Counted from the stretch's first letter, positions 1 to 8,001 are shown. The stretch: 35,358 nucleotides of DNA from Spirochaetota bacterium (GCA_013151965.1 JAADHF010000069.1:1-35358); one strand, 5' to 3'. The notes: generated by a model from the letters alone, not told the origin. A program made the numbers and translations.

Positions 1-93
1 TTCCCCTGTTGTGCCCAAATGTCCGACTTTTATGCTTTTAAGTAATGCTTCGATTTCACTTTTGTTAAATATTTCTTTCTCTTTTCTTCTCAT
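1..93 (-). CDS. Partial PPOX/NimA-like flavin-binding protein, N-terminal 31 residues
   Basis: An open minus-strand frame begins with ATG at 93 and runs off the left edge. The 31 visible residues start MRRKEKEI and continue with an NKSEIEALLKS helix and KVGHLGTTGE. This start (MRR-charged, then a helix ending in a strand xxGxLxT) is typical of the small pyridoxamine 5'-phosphate oxidase-like proteins of the NimA group, which bind FMN or haem in the cytoplasm. No strong Shine-Dalgarno sequence is visible. The family call rests on the N-terminus only, so the function is uncertain. It is divergent from the downstream dehydrogenase gene. Confidence 0.5.
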   Translation of the reverse strand, partial: MRRKEKEIFNKSEIEALLKSIKVGHLGTTGE

Positions 94-227
94 TCAGCAA
101 GAATAAAAGAAAACAGGGGTGATGATCAATATGCAGTGTTTAATACAATGAATGGTTTTAATCTTATTCTGTTCTGATATTCATATTGTCTGTATTGGTG
201 TAATTAAGGTTTGCGATTTTTTATTTA

Positions 228-256
228 TTGACACATAAAATATAAGATGTTAACAT
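228..256 (+). promoter_or_regulatory. Sigma-70-type promoter of the iolG-like gene
   Basis: TTGACA at 228-233 and TAACAT at 251-256 are separated by exactly 17 bases. The -35 is perfect and the -10 matches 4 of 6. The predicted start is near 263, giving a leader of about 147 bases. The LacI-type operator at 268-281 lies at about +5 to +18, a usual place for repression. Confidence 0.65.
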
Positions 257-267
257 GTGTCCAATAT

Positions 268-281
268 TGAAAACGTTTGCA
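268..281. promoter_or_regulatory. LacI-family/cre-like operator
   Basis: TGAAAACGTTTGCA is a near-perfect palindrome (12 of 14 positions symmetrical) around a central CG. That is the hallmark of LacI/GalR-family operators, and it differs at one position from the CcpA cre consensus. It sits just downstream of the promoter of the dehydrogenase gene, which implies repression by a sugar- or polyol-responsive LacI-type regulator. No regulator gene is in the window. Confidence 0.6.
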
Positions 282-288
282 TCTTTCG

Positions 289-312
289 GCCGGATTGTTA
301 TGGTAACCCGGC
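289..312 (+). other. Leader hairpin upstream of the iolG-like gene
   Basis: GCCGG at 289-293 pairs with CCGGC at 308-312. Inside it GTTA (297-300) pairs with TAAC (304-307) around TGG, with a three-base bulge (ATT). It lies in the untranslated leader and has no T-tract, so it is not a terminator. Its role is unknown; it could stabilise RNA or be a second protein-binding palindrome. Confidence 0.35.
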
Positions 313-409
313 ACGGAAACGTGGTACTGCAGGTTTATCTCCTGGTAGCCTGATATTAACCGGCTCTGACTGGTCTTAAAGATGCTTTAATGATATAAGG
401 AGGAAAAAA

Positions 410-1429
410 ATGCCTGGTTCTGGTAGTAAAGTAAGGGTAGGTTTAATAGGTGCGGGAAGGATAGGAAGGCTACATGCCGAACATCTTTCGTACCGTCTGC
501 CGGAAGCCGAACTTCTATGCGTATCGGATGTATTCGTAGAAGGAGCGGAGAAATGTGCGGAGAATTTTAATATTAAGGATGTATATGGTGATTACAGAGA
601 AGTTCTTAAAAGAGACGATATAGATGCTGTTGTTATCTGTACATCTACCAATACCCATGCGGAAATAATAGAAGCATCCGCAGAGGCGGGCAAACATATT
701 TTCTGTGAAAAACCTATTGCTCTGGAGATTGATAGAATAGATCATGCACTGGAAGCCGTTAGCCGGGCAGGGGTAAAACTCCAGATCGGTTTTAACAGAA
801 GATTTGACCCTAACTTTAGAAAAGTCAGAGAGCTGGTAGCCTCCGGTAAAATAGGAAAACCGCAGATACTCAAGATAACGAGCAGAGATCCCGAACCGCC
901 GCCCTTAGAATATGTTAAAGTTTCCGGCGGTATTTTTCTCGATATGATGATACATGATTTTGATATGGCACGGTATCTTGTGGGTGATGAAGTTGTGGAA
1001 ATATATGCAGCCGGCAATGTGTTAATAGATGAAAAGATAAAACAGTACGGAGATGTCGATACCGCTCTGGTATTGCTGAGATTTAAAAACGGTACAATCG
1101 GAAGCATAGACAACAGCAGAAAGGCCGTTTACGGATATGATCAGCGCGTGGAAGTTTTCGGATCCGGGGGCAATGCTTCGGCCGAAAACGAACAGCCCGA
1201 TCATGTTATCCTTACCGATACGGAAGGCGGACATACCGCAAAACCGCTCTACTTTTTCATGGACAGGTATGTGCAGTCGTATTTAAACGAAATGCATGAG
1301 TTTCTACAGGTTGTAAAGAATGATACTGCACCTCCTGTTACAGGCACAGACGGGAAGATCCCTGTATTAATGGGTCTGGCTGCAAAGAAGTCGCTTGCGG
1401 AAAACAGGCCTGTTAAAGTGGAGTTATAG
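410..1429 (+). CDS. iolG: Gfo/Idh/MocA-family oxidoreductase, probable inositol 2-dehydrogenase
   Basis: A 339-residue cytoplasmic NAD-dependent dehydrogenase that probably oxidises myo-inositol to scyllo-inosose or acts on a related cyclic polyol or sugar. The Rossmann motif GLIGAGRIG is at residues 11-19, the family motif EKP at 100-102 (catalytic Lys101), and the GGIFLDMMIHD segment at 173-183 supplies Asp178 and His182, the Lys/Asp/His set known from inositol dehydrogenases. Length is normal. The start is supported by AAGGAGG at 397-403. It has its own promoter and a LacI-type operator, so it is probably induced by its substrate. No other iol genes are nearby; the next gene is an MFS transporter that could import the substrate. 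Scyllo-inositol or another sugar substrate cannot be excluded. Confidence 0.8.
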   Translation: MPGSGSKVRVGLIGAGRIGRLHAEHLSYRLPEAELLCVSDVFVEGAEKCAENFNIKDVYGDYREVLKRDDIDAVVICTSTNTHAEIIEASAEAGKHIFCEKPIALEIDRIDHALEAVSRAGVKLQIGFNRRFDPNFRKVRELVASGKIGKPQILKITSRDPEPPPLEYVKVSGGIFLDMMIHDFDMARYLVGDEVVEIYAAGNVLIDEKIKQYGDVDTALVLLRFKNGTIGSIDNSRKAVYGYDQRVEVFGSGGNASAENEQPDHVILTDTEGGHTAKPLYFFMDRYVQSYLNEMHEFLQVVKNDTAPPVTGTDGKIPVLMGLAAKKSLAENRPVKVEL

Positions 1430-1434
1430 GTAAT

Positions 1435-1474
1435 GAGGATCAATGATTTTAATTATATTTTTTAATTGATCTTC
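1435..1474 (+). terminator. Inverted repeat after the iolG-like gene, possible terminator
   Basis: GAGGATCAAT (1435-1444) pairs with ATTGATCTTC (1465-1474) through nine Watson-Crick pairs and one G-U pair. The loop is AT-rich. The bases that follow (TTATCG) are a poor U-tract, so termination would be weak. It lies 6 bases after the stop codon and well before the next gene, where a terminator is expected. Confidence 0.35.
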
Positions 1475-1588
1475 TTATCGGAGAAAGACAGGCTTTATCC
1501 TTTTAAAAATCGTGGGGTATCCACTGAATTCGGATATGACTGTAAAAATGAATCCGCCGGCTGACATTCCTGAACTTTATGGATAGAC

Positions 1589-2941
1589 TTGTATTCCGTG
1601 TTCCGGAACTTTGGTTTAAGTAATAATATCTTAAAAGTCAGATTTTTACTGGTTTCCGTTGTGGTTGCGCTGTCGCTGTTCGGTGATGCACTTTTATACG
1701 CAGTGCTGCCTGCACGGCCTGCGGATTTCCGTGTTTTAATATGGCAGATAGGTATTCTTTTAGGTGCCAACCGTCTTATCCGGCTGTTTACAAATGAAAT
1801 TTCCGCCCGCATTTTAAAGAGGTACGGGCTTAAAAAACCCCTTGTTTTTGCAATTATAATAGGCGGTTTAACGACTGCAGGATATGCTGTTCCTCTCGGT
1901 TTCTGGTGGCTGCTTTTAATGAGAATAATCTGGGGTTCCTGCTGGTCTGTTTTTAGGGCGGAAGGGTATATAAGTGCCCTGGCCCTGTCCGGGGGGCATA
2001 ACAGGGGAAAAGTAATAGCTGCGTATCAGACAATAACAAGGGTTGGTTCCGGCGGCGGGGTACTCATAGGCGGTTTTTTATCCGATTTAATAGGTATTCC
2101 TGAAACATTTATATTATACGGGATAATTACAATATCCGGGTTAATTCCTGCCTGCCTTGTATCACTGGATATGATTTCCTCAGTTAAAGAACCCGGAGAG
2201 CCGGAATCGCAGGCAGGCAGTATCGATCTTAAACTTAACGAGGCCGACAGCATCGGGGCGGATGTCGAAGGGTTTAGAGCCCGTGTAAATAATACGGCCT
2301 CTGCCGTGTCTGATAACGTGTCTGATAACGCATCCGGTAACGCGTCTGATAAAAGTTTTGGAAATTTCATAAAGAGAAATATTTTAATCTGGTACGGGGG
2401 TTTTTCCGTAACAATGGCGGAGCAGATGATTACCAACCTTACCGGAAGGCTTGTCGTGGATAAAATAATGCCCGGCATTTCGTTTGCGGTAGGAGCCGCA
2501 TCGTTAACGGGTATTCTGCTCGGTTTTAAAACATTCGGCACCCTCGCTTTTGTGCCCTTAATGGGTATTCTAAGTGATAAATTCGGAAGAAGAAAGGTAT
2601 TGTTAATTACCTTAATCGTGCAGATCGTTATTTTAGGTCTGCTTATCTTCAGCGGGAACTGGCTGATGTTATCTGTTGTTTTAGCCCTGCAGTTTATGGC
2701 TGCAGTATCTTCACGGCTCGGTATATATACCCTTGCAGGAGACCGGGCGGCAGAGGATAATGACAGTGGAAACCAGGCTCTGTATATGAACAGATTTGCC
2801 ACATTTGTCGATCTGGGAACCTCGTTCGGCCCGGTTGCAGCTTATTCTTTATATTCCTGTTCCGGGTTTGTTACTGTAATTCTGGCCGGAATCTCTCTGC
2901 TGGTTCCTCTGGTCGTTCTTTTAGCTAAAAAAGTAGAATAA
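1589..2941 (+). CDS. Major facilitator superfamily (MFS) transporter
   Basis: A 450-residue inner-membrane transporter with about twelve hydrophobic segments in two halves. The charged central loop lies near residues 195-260. The second half contains GILSDKFGRRK, the MFS loop 2-3/8-9 signature, and the first half has a related GGFLSDLIG segment. The central loop carries four degenerate 12-base repeats (2306-2353), translated VSDN VSDN ASGN ASDK. The start is uncertain: TTG at 1589 or GTG at 1598, neither with a clear ribosome binding site. The substrate cannot be read from sequence; a sugar or polyol is possible given the preceding dehydrogenase, although a 159-base gap with an inverted repeat separates them. 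Confidence 0.8.
   Translation: MYSVFRNFGLSNNILKVRFLLVSVVVALSLFGDALLYAVLPARPADFRVLIWQIGILLGANRLIRLFTNEISARILKRYGLKKPLVFAIIIGGLTTAGYAVPLGFWWLLLMRIIWGSCWSVFRAEGYISALALSGGHNRGKVIAAYQTITRVGSGGGVLIGGFLSDLIGIPETFILYGIITISGLIPACLVSLDMISSVKEPGEPESQAGSIDLKLNEADSIGADVEGFRARVNNTASAVSDNVSDNASGNASDKSFGNFIKRNILIWYGGFSVTMAEQMITNLTGRLVVDKIMPGISFAVGAASLTGILLGFKTFGTLAFVPLMGILSDKFGRRKVLLITLIVQIVILGLLIFSGNWLMLSVVLALQFMAAVSSRLGIYTLAGDRAAEDNDSGNQALYMNRFATFVDLGTSFGPVAAYSLYSCSGFVTVILAGISLLVPLVVLLAKKVE
2306..2353 (+). repeat. Four degenerate 12-base tandem repeats inside the MFS gene
   Basis: Units start at 2306, 2318, 2330 and 2342. The first two (GTGTCTGATAAC) are identical and the last two diverge. Because 12 is a multiple of 3, gain or loss of a unit changes only the length of the cytoplasmic loop (VSDN-type units). 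Confidence 0.8.
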
Positions 2942-2971
2942 TTTGCAGATAACACCTTTTATGAAAAATAA

Positions 2972-3000
2972 TTGACAAAACCGTCACTGTAGTTTTAAAT
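2972..3000 (+). promoter_or_regulatory. Promoter of the HAD-like gene
   Basis: TTGACA at 2972-2977 and TTAAAT at 2995-3000 have 17 bases between them. The -35 is perfect and the -10 matches 4 of 6. The predicted start is about 30 bases before the TTG codon at 3036. It shows that the HAD-like gene can be transcribed apart from the MFS gene. Confidence 0.55.
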
Positions 3001-3035
3001 TCGGATAAAAAATAAATTGCTGCCAGAGGTATAAA

Positions 3036-3773
3036 TTGGACAGACGGAAAGCTTCTACCGTAAAAGCGATAATATTTGATATGGGCGGGACACTCAAAAA
3101 GCCGTTTATGAAAAATGCAAGTATCAGACCCGGAATAGACAAAGTAATGGAAATTTTAGGATTGGAAGGTAATGCGGATGCTTATGAGAAAAAGATCCTG
3201 GAACGTTATTATGAATACAGGAAATGGACAAGAAAAACACTTACCGAACTGAGCGAAAGAGATATATGGACAAAATGGCTTTTGCCCGGAGAACAGAAGG
3301 GAAAGGTTGCTCATTATGCGGTGGAACTTAATAGTGCTTTTAAAGAAGCTCTGGGCATAAGCGAACTGCGCACGGATGCAGTATCCGTTATTAAGGAATT
3401 ACATAACCGCGGATATAAACTTGGAATCGTAAGCAATACTTTCAGCAGTACAGGCACTCCTTCGATTTTAGAAAAATACGGGCTGAAAGAATTTTTTAAT
3501 ACTGTGATTTTATCATCCGGTTTCGGGAGGCGCAAACCGGATCCTTCGATGCTTCTAAAAGCCGTTGCCGATCTTAATGTCCTTTCCGGGGAGGCCGCCT
3601 ATGTCGGGGACAAAATAGACAGGGATATTATTTCCGCAAAAAAAGCAGGTTTTGCTGTAAGTATATATATCAAAAATCCCGGGAAGCCCGGAATCGATCC
3701 TGAATATCCGGATTTAAAACCGGATTTTACAATTACGGAACTTTCCGAACTCCTTTCTATTTTTAAAAAATAG
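3036..3773 (+). CDS. HAD-superfamily hydrolase-like protein with altered motif I
   Basis: A 245-residue cytoplasmic protein with the HAD core. Motif I is FDMGGTL at residues 14-20, with nucleophile Asp15. Motif II lies in GIVSNTFSS, motif III is the Lys of RRKPDPS, and motif IV is GDKIDRD. A helical cap lies between motifs I and II. Motif I has Gly17 where typical HAD phosphatases have the second Asp that acts as acid/base, so phosphatase activity is not assured; many HAD-like proteins annotated from genomes share this FDMGGTL form. The start is TTG at 3036, 5 bases after AGAGG. Substrate unknown. Confidence 0.75.
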   Translation: MDRRKASTVKAIIFDMGGTLKKPFMKNASIRPGIDKVMEILGLEGNADAYEKKILERYYEYRKWTRKTLTELSERDIWTKWLLPGEQKGKVAHYAVELNSAFKEALGISELRTDAVSVIKELHNRGYKLGIVSNTFSSTGTPSILEKYGLKEFFNTVILSSGFGRRKPDPSMLLKAVADLNVLSGEAAYVGDKIDRDIISAKKAGFAVSIYIKNPGKPGIDPEYPDLKPDFTITELSELLSIFKK

Positions 3774-3798
3774 AAAACCGGTATTTATTTGTTTCTTC

Positions 3799-3832
3799 TT
3801 GACAATTCTATGGATGGGTAGAATCATATACT
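3799..3832 (+). promoter_or_regulatory. Possible promoter of the nfeD-floA operon
   Basis: A perfect TTGACA is at 3799-3804. Candidate -10 boxes (TAGAAT at 3819, CATATA at 3825, TATACT at 3827) have spacers of 14, 20 and 22 bases, none ideal. The location just before the first gene of a long operon makes a promoter likely, but the exact -10 is unresolved. Confidence 0.35.
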
Positions 3833-3842
3833 TAGGTAATTT

Positions 3843-5315
3843 ATGAAGTATTTGATTTTAGCGTTTCCGGTTCTTCTTTTAATGCCCCTTTCCAGTTATG
3901 CCGAAAATCCTGCTCCGGTACCGGTATACAGCATACCGATCCATGGTGATATAGACAGACAGCGGATGGTATTCATAAAAAGAGCTATTATGGAAGCTGA
4001 AGCCGGCAAAGCCGAATATATAATTTTTAATATTAATACTTTCGGCGGAAGAGTGGATTCCGCTTTACAGATAGCATCCCTTATCGGTTCCGTGCGTAAA
4101 GCTAAAACCGTTGCATACATACCTTCGTCTGCGGAAGGTACCGGGGTAAGCTGGTCCGCCGGAACCTTAATATCTTTTGCATGCAGCAGTATCTATATGG
4201 CTCCCGGCACATCCATAGGTGCGGCAGCCCCGGTGTATCAGACTCAGTCCGGTATGGAAATGGCGCCGGAGAAGGTTGTCAGTGCAGTAAGAACACAGCT
4301 TGCCGCTTTGGCGGAAAAGAACGGTTATCCCAAGGCAGTCGCCCTGTCGATGGTGGATAAGGATCTCGAACTTGATGAAGTATATATAAACGGAAAACTA
4401 AAGCTTGCTTTATCCGGCGAGGTTGCGGATTTAAAGAGGCAGGCTGAGGAAAAGAAGGAGACCTTTGTAAAGGGAAAGGTTGTCTCTAAGAAAGGAAAGC
4501 TGCTCTCATTGACTGCAGGGGAGATGAGAAAATATGGTATTTCGTCCGGAACGCCTGATTCGCTTAAAAATTTCTATTCGAATTTCGGGGTGGATAAAGA
4601 TACTGTTGTTTTTATCAAGGAAACAGCGGAGGATAAACTCGTTACTATCCTTACCGGCTCCCTTGTATCTGCCTTACTTATCATTGCAGGTCTTATCGCA
4701 CTCTATATGGAGATAACGAGTCCCGGGTTCGGAATCCCGGGCACAGTGGCAATTATCTGTTTTTCCGTGGTCTTTATTTCCAATGCACTTTTAGGTAATG
4801 TCGGTTCTCTCGAACTGCTTCTCTTTATTCTTGGTGTGGTACTGTTAATCGTAGAGATATTTCTGATTCCAGGCTTCGGTGTTACCGGAATAAGCGGGAT
4901 ATTTCTTATAATAGCAGCGCTTGTATTAAGCCGTCAGAGTTTTATTCTGCCCGCTTTCCAGTGGCAGAAAGATTTGTTTAAGCAGAATCTGATGGTTGTG
5001 GGAGGCAGTGCAGCCGGGGCTTTTATTATTCTCGCTATTCTTATGCCTCTGCTTCCCAGATCACGCTTTTTTAAAAGGCTTGTACTGGAAATGGGCGAGA
5101 AAGCCGAAGACGGATTTACAGTGCAGACGGCCGGTGTAAAGAATGTCTTTGCGGGTCAGAGAGGAACAGTGGTTACAACACTAAGGCCTGTAGGAAAAGC
5201 AAAGATCGGAAACGAGTTGTTTGTTGTGCAGGCGGAGGCGGAATACATAGATGCCGGCAGCGATGTGGAAGTCCTGGAGGTAACGGGCAATCGAATTATT
5301 GTGAGGAAGTGCTGA
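3843..5315 (+). CDS. Long NfeD membrane protein with ClpP-like serine protease domain
   Basis: A 490-residue membrane protein. Residues 1-20 are a signal peptide ending SSYA. Residues about 28-220 form a ClpP/SppA-type protease fold: the nucleophile is probably Ser105 in WSAGTLIS and the base Lys144 in APEKVV, matching the Ser/Lys dyad of the archaeal stomatin-protease PH1510. Four or five hydrophobic segments follow (about 255-405), then a C-terminal OB-fold NfeD domain (about 420-490) beginning FAGQRGTVVTTLRPVGKA. Family members cleave or regulate stomatin/flotillin partners; here floA is two genes downstream. It corresponds in architecture to Bacillus YqeZ. The stop codon overlaps the start region of the next gene, so the two are translationally coupled. 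Confidence 0.88.
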   Translation: MKYLILAFPVLLLMPLSSYAENPAPVPVYSIPIHGDIDRQRMVFIKRAIMEAEAGKAEYIIFNINTFGGRVDSALQIASLIGSVRKAKTVAYIPSSAEGTGVSWSAGTLISFACSSIYMAPGTSIGAAAPVYQTQSGMEMAPEKVVSAVRTQLAALAEKNGYPKAVALSMVDKDLELDEVYINGKLKLALSGEVADLKRQAEEKKETFVKGKVVSKKGKLLSLTAGEMRKYGISSGTPDSLKNFYSNFGVDKDTVVFIKETAEDKLVTILTGSLVSALLIIAGLIALYMEITSPGFGIPGTVAIICFSVVFISNALLGNVGSLELLLFILGVVLLIVEIFLIPGFGVTGISGIFLIIAALVLSRQSFILPAFQWQKDLFKQNLMVVGGSAAGAFIILAILMPLLPRSRFFKRLVLEMGEKAEDGFTVQTAGVKNVFAGQRGTVVTTLRPVGKAKIGNELFVVQAEAEYIDAGSDVEVLEVTGNRIIVRKC

Positions 5316-5815
5316 TGGTTCTATTGGCTGTCGGTCTTTATATTATGGGTTATATTGCAATTGTTGCAGAGTTCTTTATACCTGCGGGCGGCTTTGTGGG
5401 GCTGGCGGGAGTGGGAAGTATAATAGGAGGGATTATCCTTATTTATCGTAATTACGGAAACGGGCTCGGCCTTGTTTTTCTTGTTGCCGCACTGATCCTT
5501 ACACCGGTGTTAATGGTACTCTACTTTAAATACTTTCCCGGCAGTTTTATTGGGAAAAGGCTTATACTCTTTAAAGACCAGAAGAAAGAACAGGGCTTTA
5601 CAGCACATACGGTTTCCGTATATGAAAAACTTGAAGGGAAAGAGGGTATCAGTCTGACTCCGCTGCGTCCGGCAGGAACGGTTTTAATCGATAACAGGAG
5701 GTATAGTGTTGTGACATCAGGGGAGTTTATCGAAAGGAGCCGGAAAATAAAAGTCCTTAGAGTGGAGGGCGGCAGAATGATTGTGGAGAAATTAAATATC
5801 GGGGAGGAAAAGTAG
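5315..5815 (+). CDS. Short NfeD protein (membrane segments plus OB domain)
   Basis: A 166-residue membrane protein without the protease domain. About three hydrophobic segments at residues 1-75 are followed by a soluble OB-fold NfeD domain (about 90-160) with the [13 protein letters not shown] core shared with the long NfeD. I place the start at ATG 5315, whose A is the last base of the upstream TGA and which has GAGGAAG at 5303-5309; GTG at 5309 is an alternative that adds two residues. Such short NfeD proteins are paired with flotillins and are thought to interact with them. It is probably a partner of FloA, encoded 1 base after its stop. Confidence 0.85.
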   Translation: MVLLAVGLYIMGYIAIVAEFFIPAGGFVGLAGVGSIIGGIILIYRNYGNGLGLVFLVAALILTPVLMVLYFKYFPGSFIGKRLILFKDQKKEQGFTAHTVSVYEKLEGKEGISLTPLRPAGTVLIDNRRYSVVTSGEFIERSRKIKVLRVEGGRMIVEKLNIGEEK

Positions 5816-5816
5816 T

Positions 5817-6812
5817 ATGATTTTTGTAACTATCTTAGCAGGAATAGTTATTCTTGTTTTTATTTTATTTTTTTTAAAGTTTTTCGGGTTGTGGTTCAGA
5901 GCATTGCTTTCCGGAGCGCCGATTAAATTGGGAAGACTTGTCGGCATGTGGATACGCCGGGTAAAGGCCGGTGCGATTGTCGACAGCAGAATAATGCTTA
6001 CAAAGGCCGGTCTGGGAGTTGATTCGGACCTTCTGGAAACACATTATCTGGCGGGAGGTGATATTCTCAGGGTAAGTAAGGCGCTTATTGCAGCGAATAA
6101 GGCCGGGATTGCTCTCGATTTTGCAAAGGCTGCAGCCATAGACCTTGCCGGCAGGGATGTGCTGGATGCCGTAAGAACAAGTGTAAATCCCAAAGTTATA
6201 GACTGCCCGAATCCTGAAACAGGCAAACGTACCATAGATGCCGTTGCAAAGGACGGCATCCAGTTAAAAGCCAAAGCAAGGGTCACTGTCCGGGCCAATA
6301 TAGAACGTCTCGTGGGCGGTGCAACGGAGGAAACAATTATAGCCCGTGTCGGTGAGGGCATCGTTACTACGATAGGATCTGCGGAAACATATAAAAAGGT
6401 ACTGGAAAACCCGGATAATATCTCCAAAACGGTGCTTTCCAAGGGACTGGATGCAGGTACTGCATTCGAGATTCTTTCGATCGATATCGCGGATGTCGAT
6501 GTGGGTGAGAATATCGGCGCCAAACTTCAGGCTGACCAGGCTGAGGCGGATAAACGGAGATTTCAGGCTGTTGCAGAGCAGAGAAGGGCGGCTGCGAGGG
6601 CAAGAGAGCAGGAGATGATTGCCATGGTAAGGGAAAACAGGGCAAAGGTAGTACTTGCGGAAGCGGAAATCCCAAAGGCAATTGCAGAAGCCTTTCGATC
6701 CGGCAACCTCGGGATTATGGATTACTATAAACTTAAGAATCTGCAGGCGGATACCGAAATGAGAAAAAGCATAGGCGGTGAAGAAGAGCAGAAAGAGGAC
6801 GATGAAATATGA
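5817..6812 (+). CDS. floA: Flotillin-like protein FloA (UPF0365)
   Basis: A 331-residue membrane scaffold protein. An N-terminal hydrophobic hairpin (residues 3-25) anchors it. The SPFH/PHB domain spans about 30-235, including [20 protein letters not shown] and the following beta structure. An Ala/Glu/Arg-rich coiled coil (about 236-290: [20 protein letters not shown]) ends in [20 protein letters not shown], the strongest UPF0365 signature. The length matches Bacillus FloA. It organises functional membrane microdomains. The start has GGGGAGG upstream (from 5801). Two NfeD genes precede it, as in the yqeZ-yqfA arrangement, and the next gene overlaps it by 4 bases. Confidence 0.93.
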   Translation: MIFVTILAGIVILVFILFFLKFFGLWFRALLSGAPIKLGRLVGMWIRRVKAGAIVDSRIMLTKAGLGVDSDLLETHYLAGGDILRVSKALIAANKAGIALDFAKAAAIDLAGRDVLDAVRTSVNPKVIDCPNPETGKRTIDAVAKDGIQLKAKARVTVRANIERLVGGATEETIIARVGEGIVTTIGSAETYKKVLENPDNISKTVLSKGLDAGTAFEILSIDIADVDVGENIGAKLQADQAEADKRRFQAVAEQRRAAARAREQEMIAMVRENRAKVVLAEAEIPKAIAEAFRSGNLGIMDYYKLKNLQADTEMRKSIGGEEEQKEDDEI

Positions 6813-7183
6813 TAATCGACTGGCTTTTTCCGGCAGTTGTTCTATCGGTTATCGGGCTTATTGCACGCGGATTAAAGAAAAAAGAGTCCGGATTTAAAAA
6901 GTTTGATGAAAAACCGGAGAACGAAGCGGAGTATACTAATTTTAAAAAAAGTGCTCCTGATAACAGAAAAAACATAAAGGAGGAATATAAAACTGTCTCT
7001 GATTCTAAAATTATTCTGGTTGAGGAAATTGTTCCGGAAAAAGCCGTGCCTGTAAATAAATATTATTCCGAACCACCGGAATTGTCAGGGTTAAAGAAAA
7101 TCAAAAAGCTCAAACCGTTACGCCAGGCTGTCGTCTGGGCGGAATTACTTGGAAAACCCCGCTCCGAGAAGGAAAAGTTTTAG
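6809..7183 (+). CDS. Small membrane-anchored protein coupled to floA
   Basis: A 124-residue protein whose ATG overlaps the floA stop in an ATGA arrangement, so its translation is coupled to floA. Residues 1-21 form one transmembrane segment. Residues 22-85 are Lys/Glu-rich and probably disordered. The C-terminal 30 residues ([20 protein letters not shown], then GKPRS) look like a short amphipathic conserved tail. I do not recognise a named family. The layout (anchor, flexible linker, short peptide motif) suggests an adaptor for the flotillin/NfeD complex; this is inference from position only. The stop codon overlaps the stop of the convergent downstream gene. Confidence 0.65.
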   Translation: MIIDWLFPAVVLSVIGLIARGLKKKESGFKKFDEKPENEAEYTNFKKSAPDNRKNIKEEYKTVSDSKIILVEEIVPEKAVPVNKYYSEPPELSGLKKIKKLKPLRQAVVWAELLGKPRSEKEKF

Positions 7184-7872
7184 GTATTGCACTGGTTCTG
7201 CAGCGGGGCGGCTGTATTTGCTTCATCTTCGTACTGCGGCATAAGCCTGTAAAGGGATGTTGTGAGTTTTAGAATTACAATAAGGCTGAATACCGCAAAC
7301 TTCTGTGTTATCTGTAAAATACCCGATTGAATTACAAAATTAAATGCATAGGCAAGTACCGTGGAGTGCAGTATAAAATGGCAGAGCATTATATGACCTG
7401 CACCGGGCAGTTTTCCGGCCTCGATAAGAAAAAGGAGGGTAAGCCCCCACAGGTCGCCGAAGAGGAGTGCTCCTCCTGCACTATGGATGCTGTTATTTAT
7501 ATTGCACGGAAAAATAATAATAAAAAAACCGGTCCCGGCAAAAAGGGCAAGATTTCTTTTTAACCTATGATAGTTTATTCTATAATTACGATGAAAAATA
7601 AAAGCTATTTTCATCATAATAAAACCGCTTAAACTCATTCCCAGGGCAAAGACAAAAAAAGATCTGTAATTAGGATATCCGTTAATGGTTTTAGTAGCTC
7701 CGAGATAACTGATTGCATCCTGCCAGAAATTAAAGGGTTCACCGTAAAGAAGCATGCCGACAGCCATAGATACAATATTAATCACAACTAACAGAAGAAA
7801 CAGAGAGTCTGTCTTTTTATTGCATATTGGAATACCTTCGTTCTCTCTCATGATTATTCCCAAAGAATGCAA
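7180..7872 (-). CDS. DUF998-like integral membrane protein
   Basis: A 230-residue protein with about six hydrophobic segments. The first loop contains NFWQDAISYLGATKT and a middle segment contains NINNSIHSAGGALLFG, which together resemble the DUF998 family (six-helix membrane proteins with an ISxLG motif and a conserved His/Gly segment). Molecular function is unknown for the family. The start is uncertain: ATG at 7872, or ATG at 7851 (residue 8) preceded by a weak GGGA. It is convergent with the floA operon, overlapping its last gene by 4 bases, and divergent from the glycerate kinase gene. Confidence 0.65.
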   Translation of the reverse strand: MHSLGIIMRENEGIPICNKKTDSLFLLLVVINIVSMAVGMLLYGEPFNFWQDAISYLGATKTINGYPNYRSFFVFALGMSLSGFIMMKIAFIFHRNYRINYHRLKRNLALFAGTGFFIIIFPCNINNSIHSAGGALLFGDLWGLTLLFLIEAGKLPGAGHIMLCHFILHSTVLAYAFNFVIQSGILQITQKFAVFSLIVILKLTTSLYRLMPQYEDEANTAAPLQNQCNT

Positions 7873-7972
7873 TTCTTATATATCAATGTACACATATTTG
7901 TAATTATTGAAAAGCATGTTCGAAAAAATATTTCCGAAAGTGCGGATATGGTACTTATTTTTAAATAAATTA

Positions 7973-7990
7973 CTGTATAATTATATACAG
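7973..7990. promoter_or_regulatory. Inverted repeat over the -10 box of the glycerate kinase gene
   Basis: CTGTAT and ATACAG flank a 6-base AT centre, forming an 18-base inverted repeat. It contains a perfect TATAAT (7976-7981) and abuts the ribosome binding site GGGAGG (7990-7995). No good -35 is present 16-18 bases upstream. The pattern suggests an operator, for example of a GntR-type repressor, blocking a weak or activator-dependent promoter. This is inference from the symmetry alone. Confidence 0.4.
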
Positions 7991-8001
7991 GGAGGATCCG
8001 T

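Larger units (their letters stand above)
94..409. other. Divergent intergenic region with promoter, operator and leader hairpin
   Basis: These 316 bases separate the PPOX-like gene (minus) from the dehydrogenase gene (plus). I find no credible short gene. The right half holds a TTGACA/TAACAT promoter, a 14-base LacI-type operator just downstream of the -10, an imperfect hairpin and a good ribosome binding site, each listed separately or with its gene. The left half (about 94-220) is AT-rich, and I could not assign a minus-strand promoter in it with confidence. Confidence 0.6.

Noticed and set aside
2026-2802. Long minus-strand open frame (258 codons) opposite the MFS gene
   Set aside because: It mirrors the codon pattern of the sense gene, has low-complexity Ser/Pro/Thr content and no family features or ribosome binding site.
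3756-3777. AT-only palindrome at the end of the HAD-like gene as a terminator
   Set aside because: All A/T stem apart from end pairs, partly inside the coding region and not followed by a T-tract; too weak.
7327-7563. 78-codon plus-strand open frame with several cysteines opposite the DUF998-like gene
   Set aside because: The minus-strand frame has regular membrane segments and family motifs; the plus frame has no ribosome binding site.
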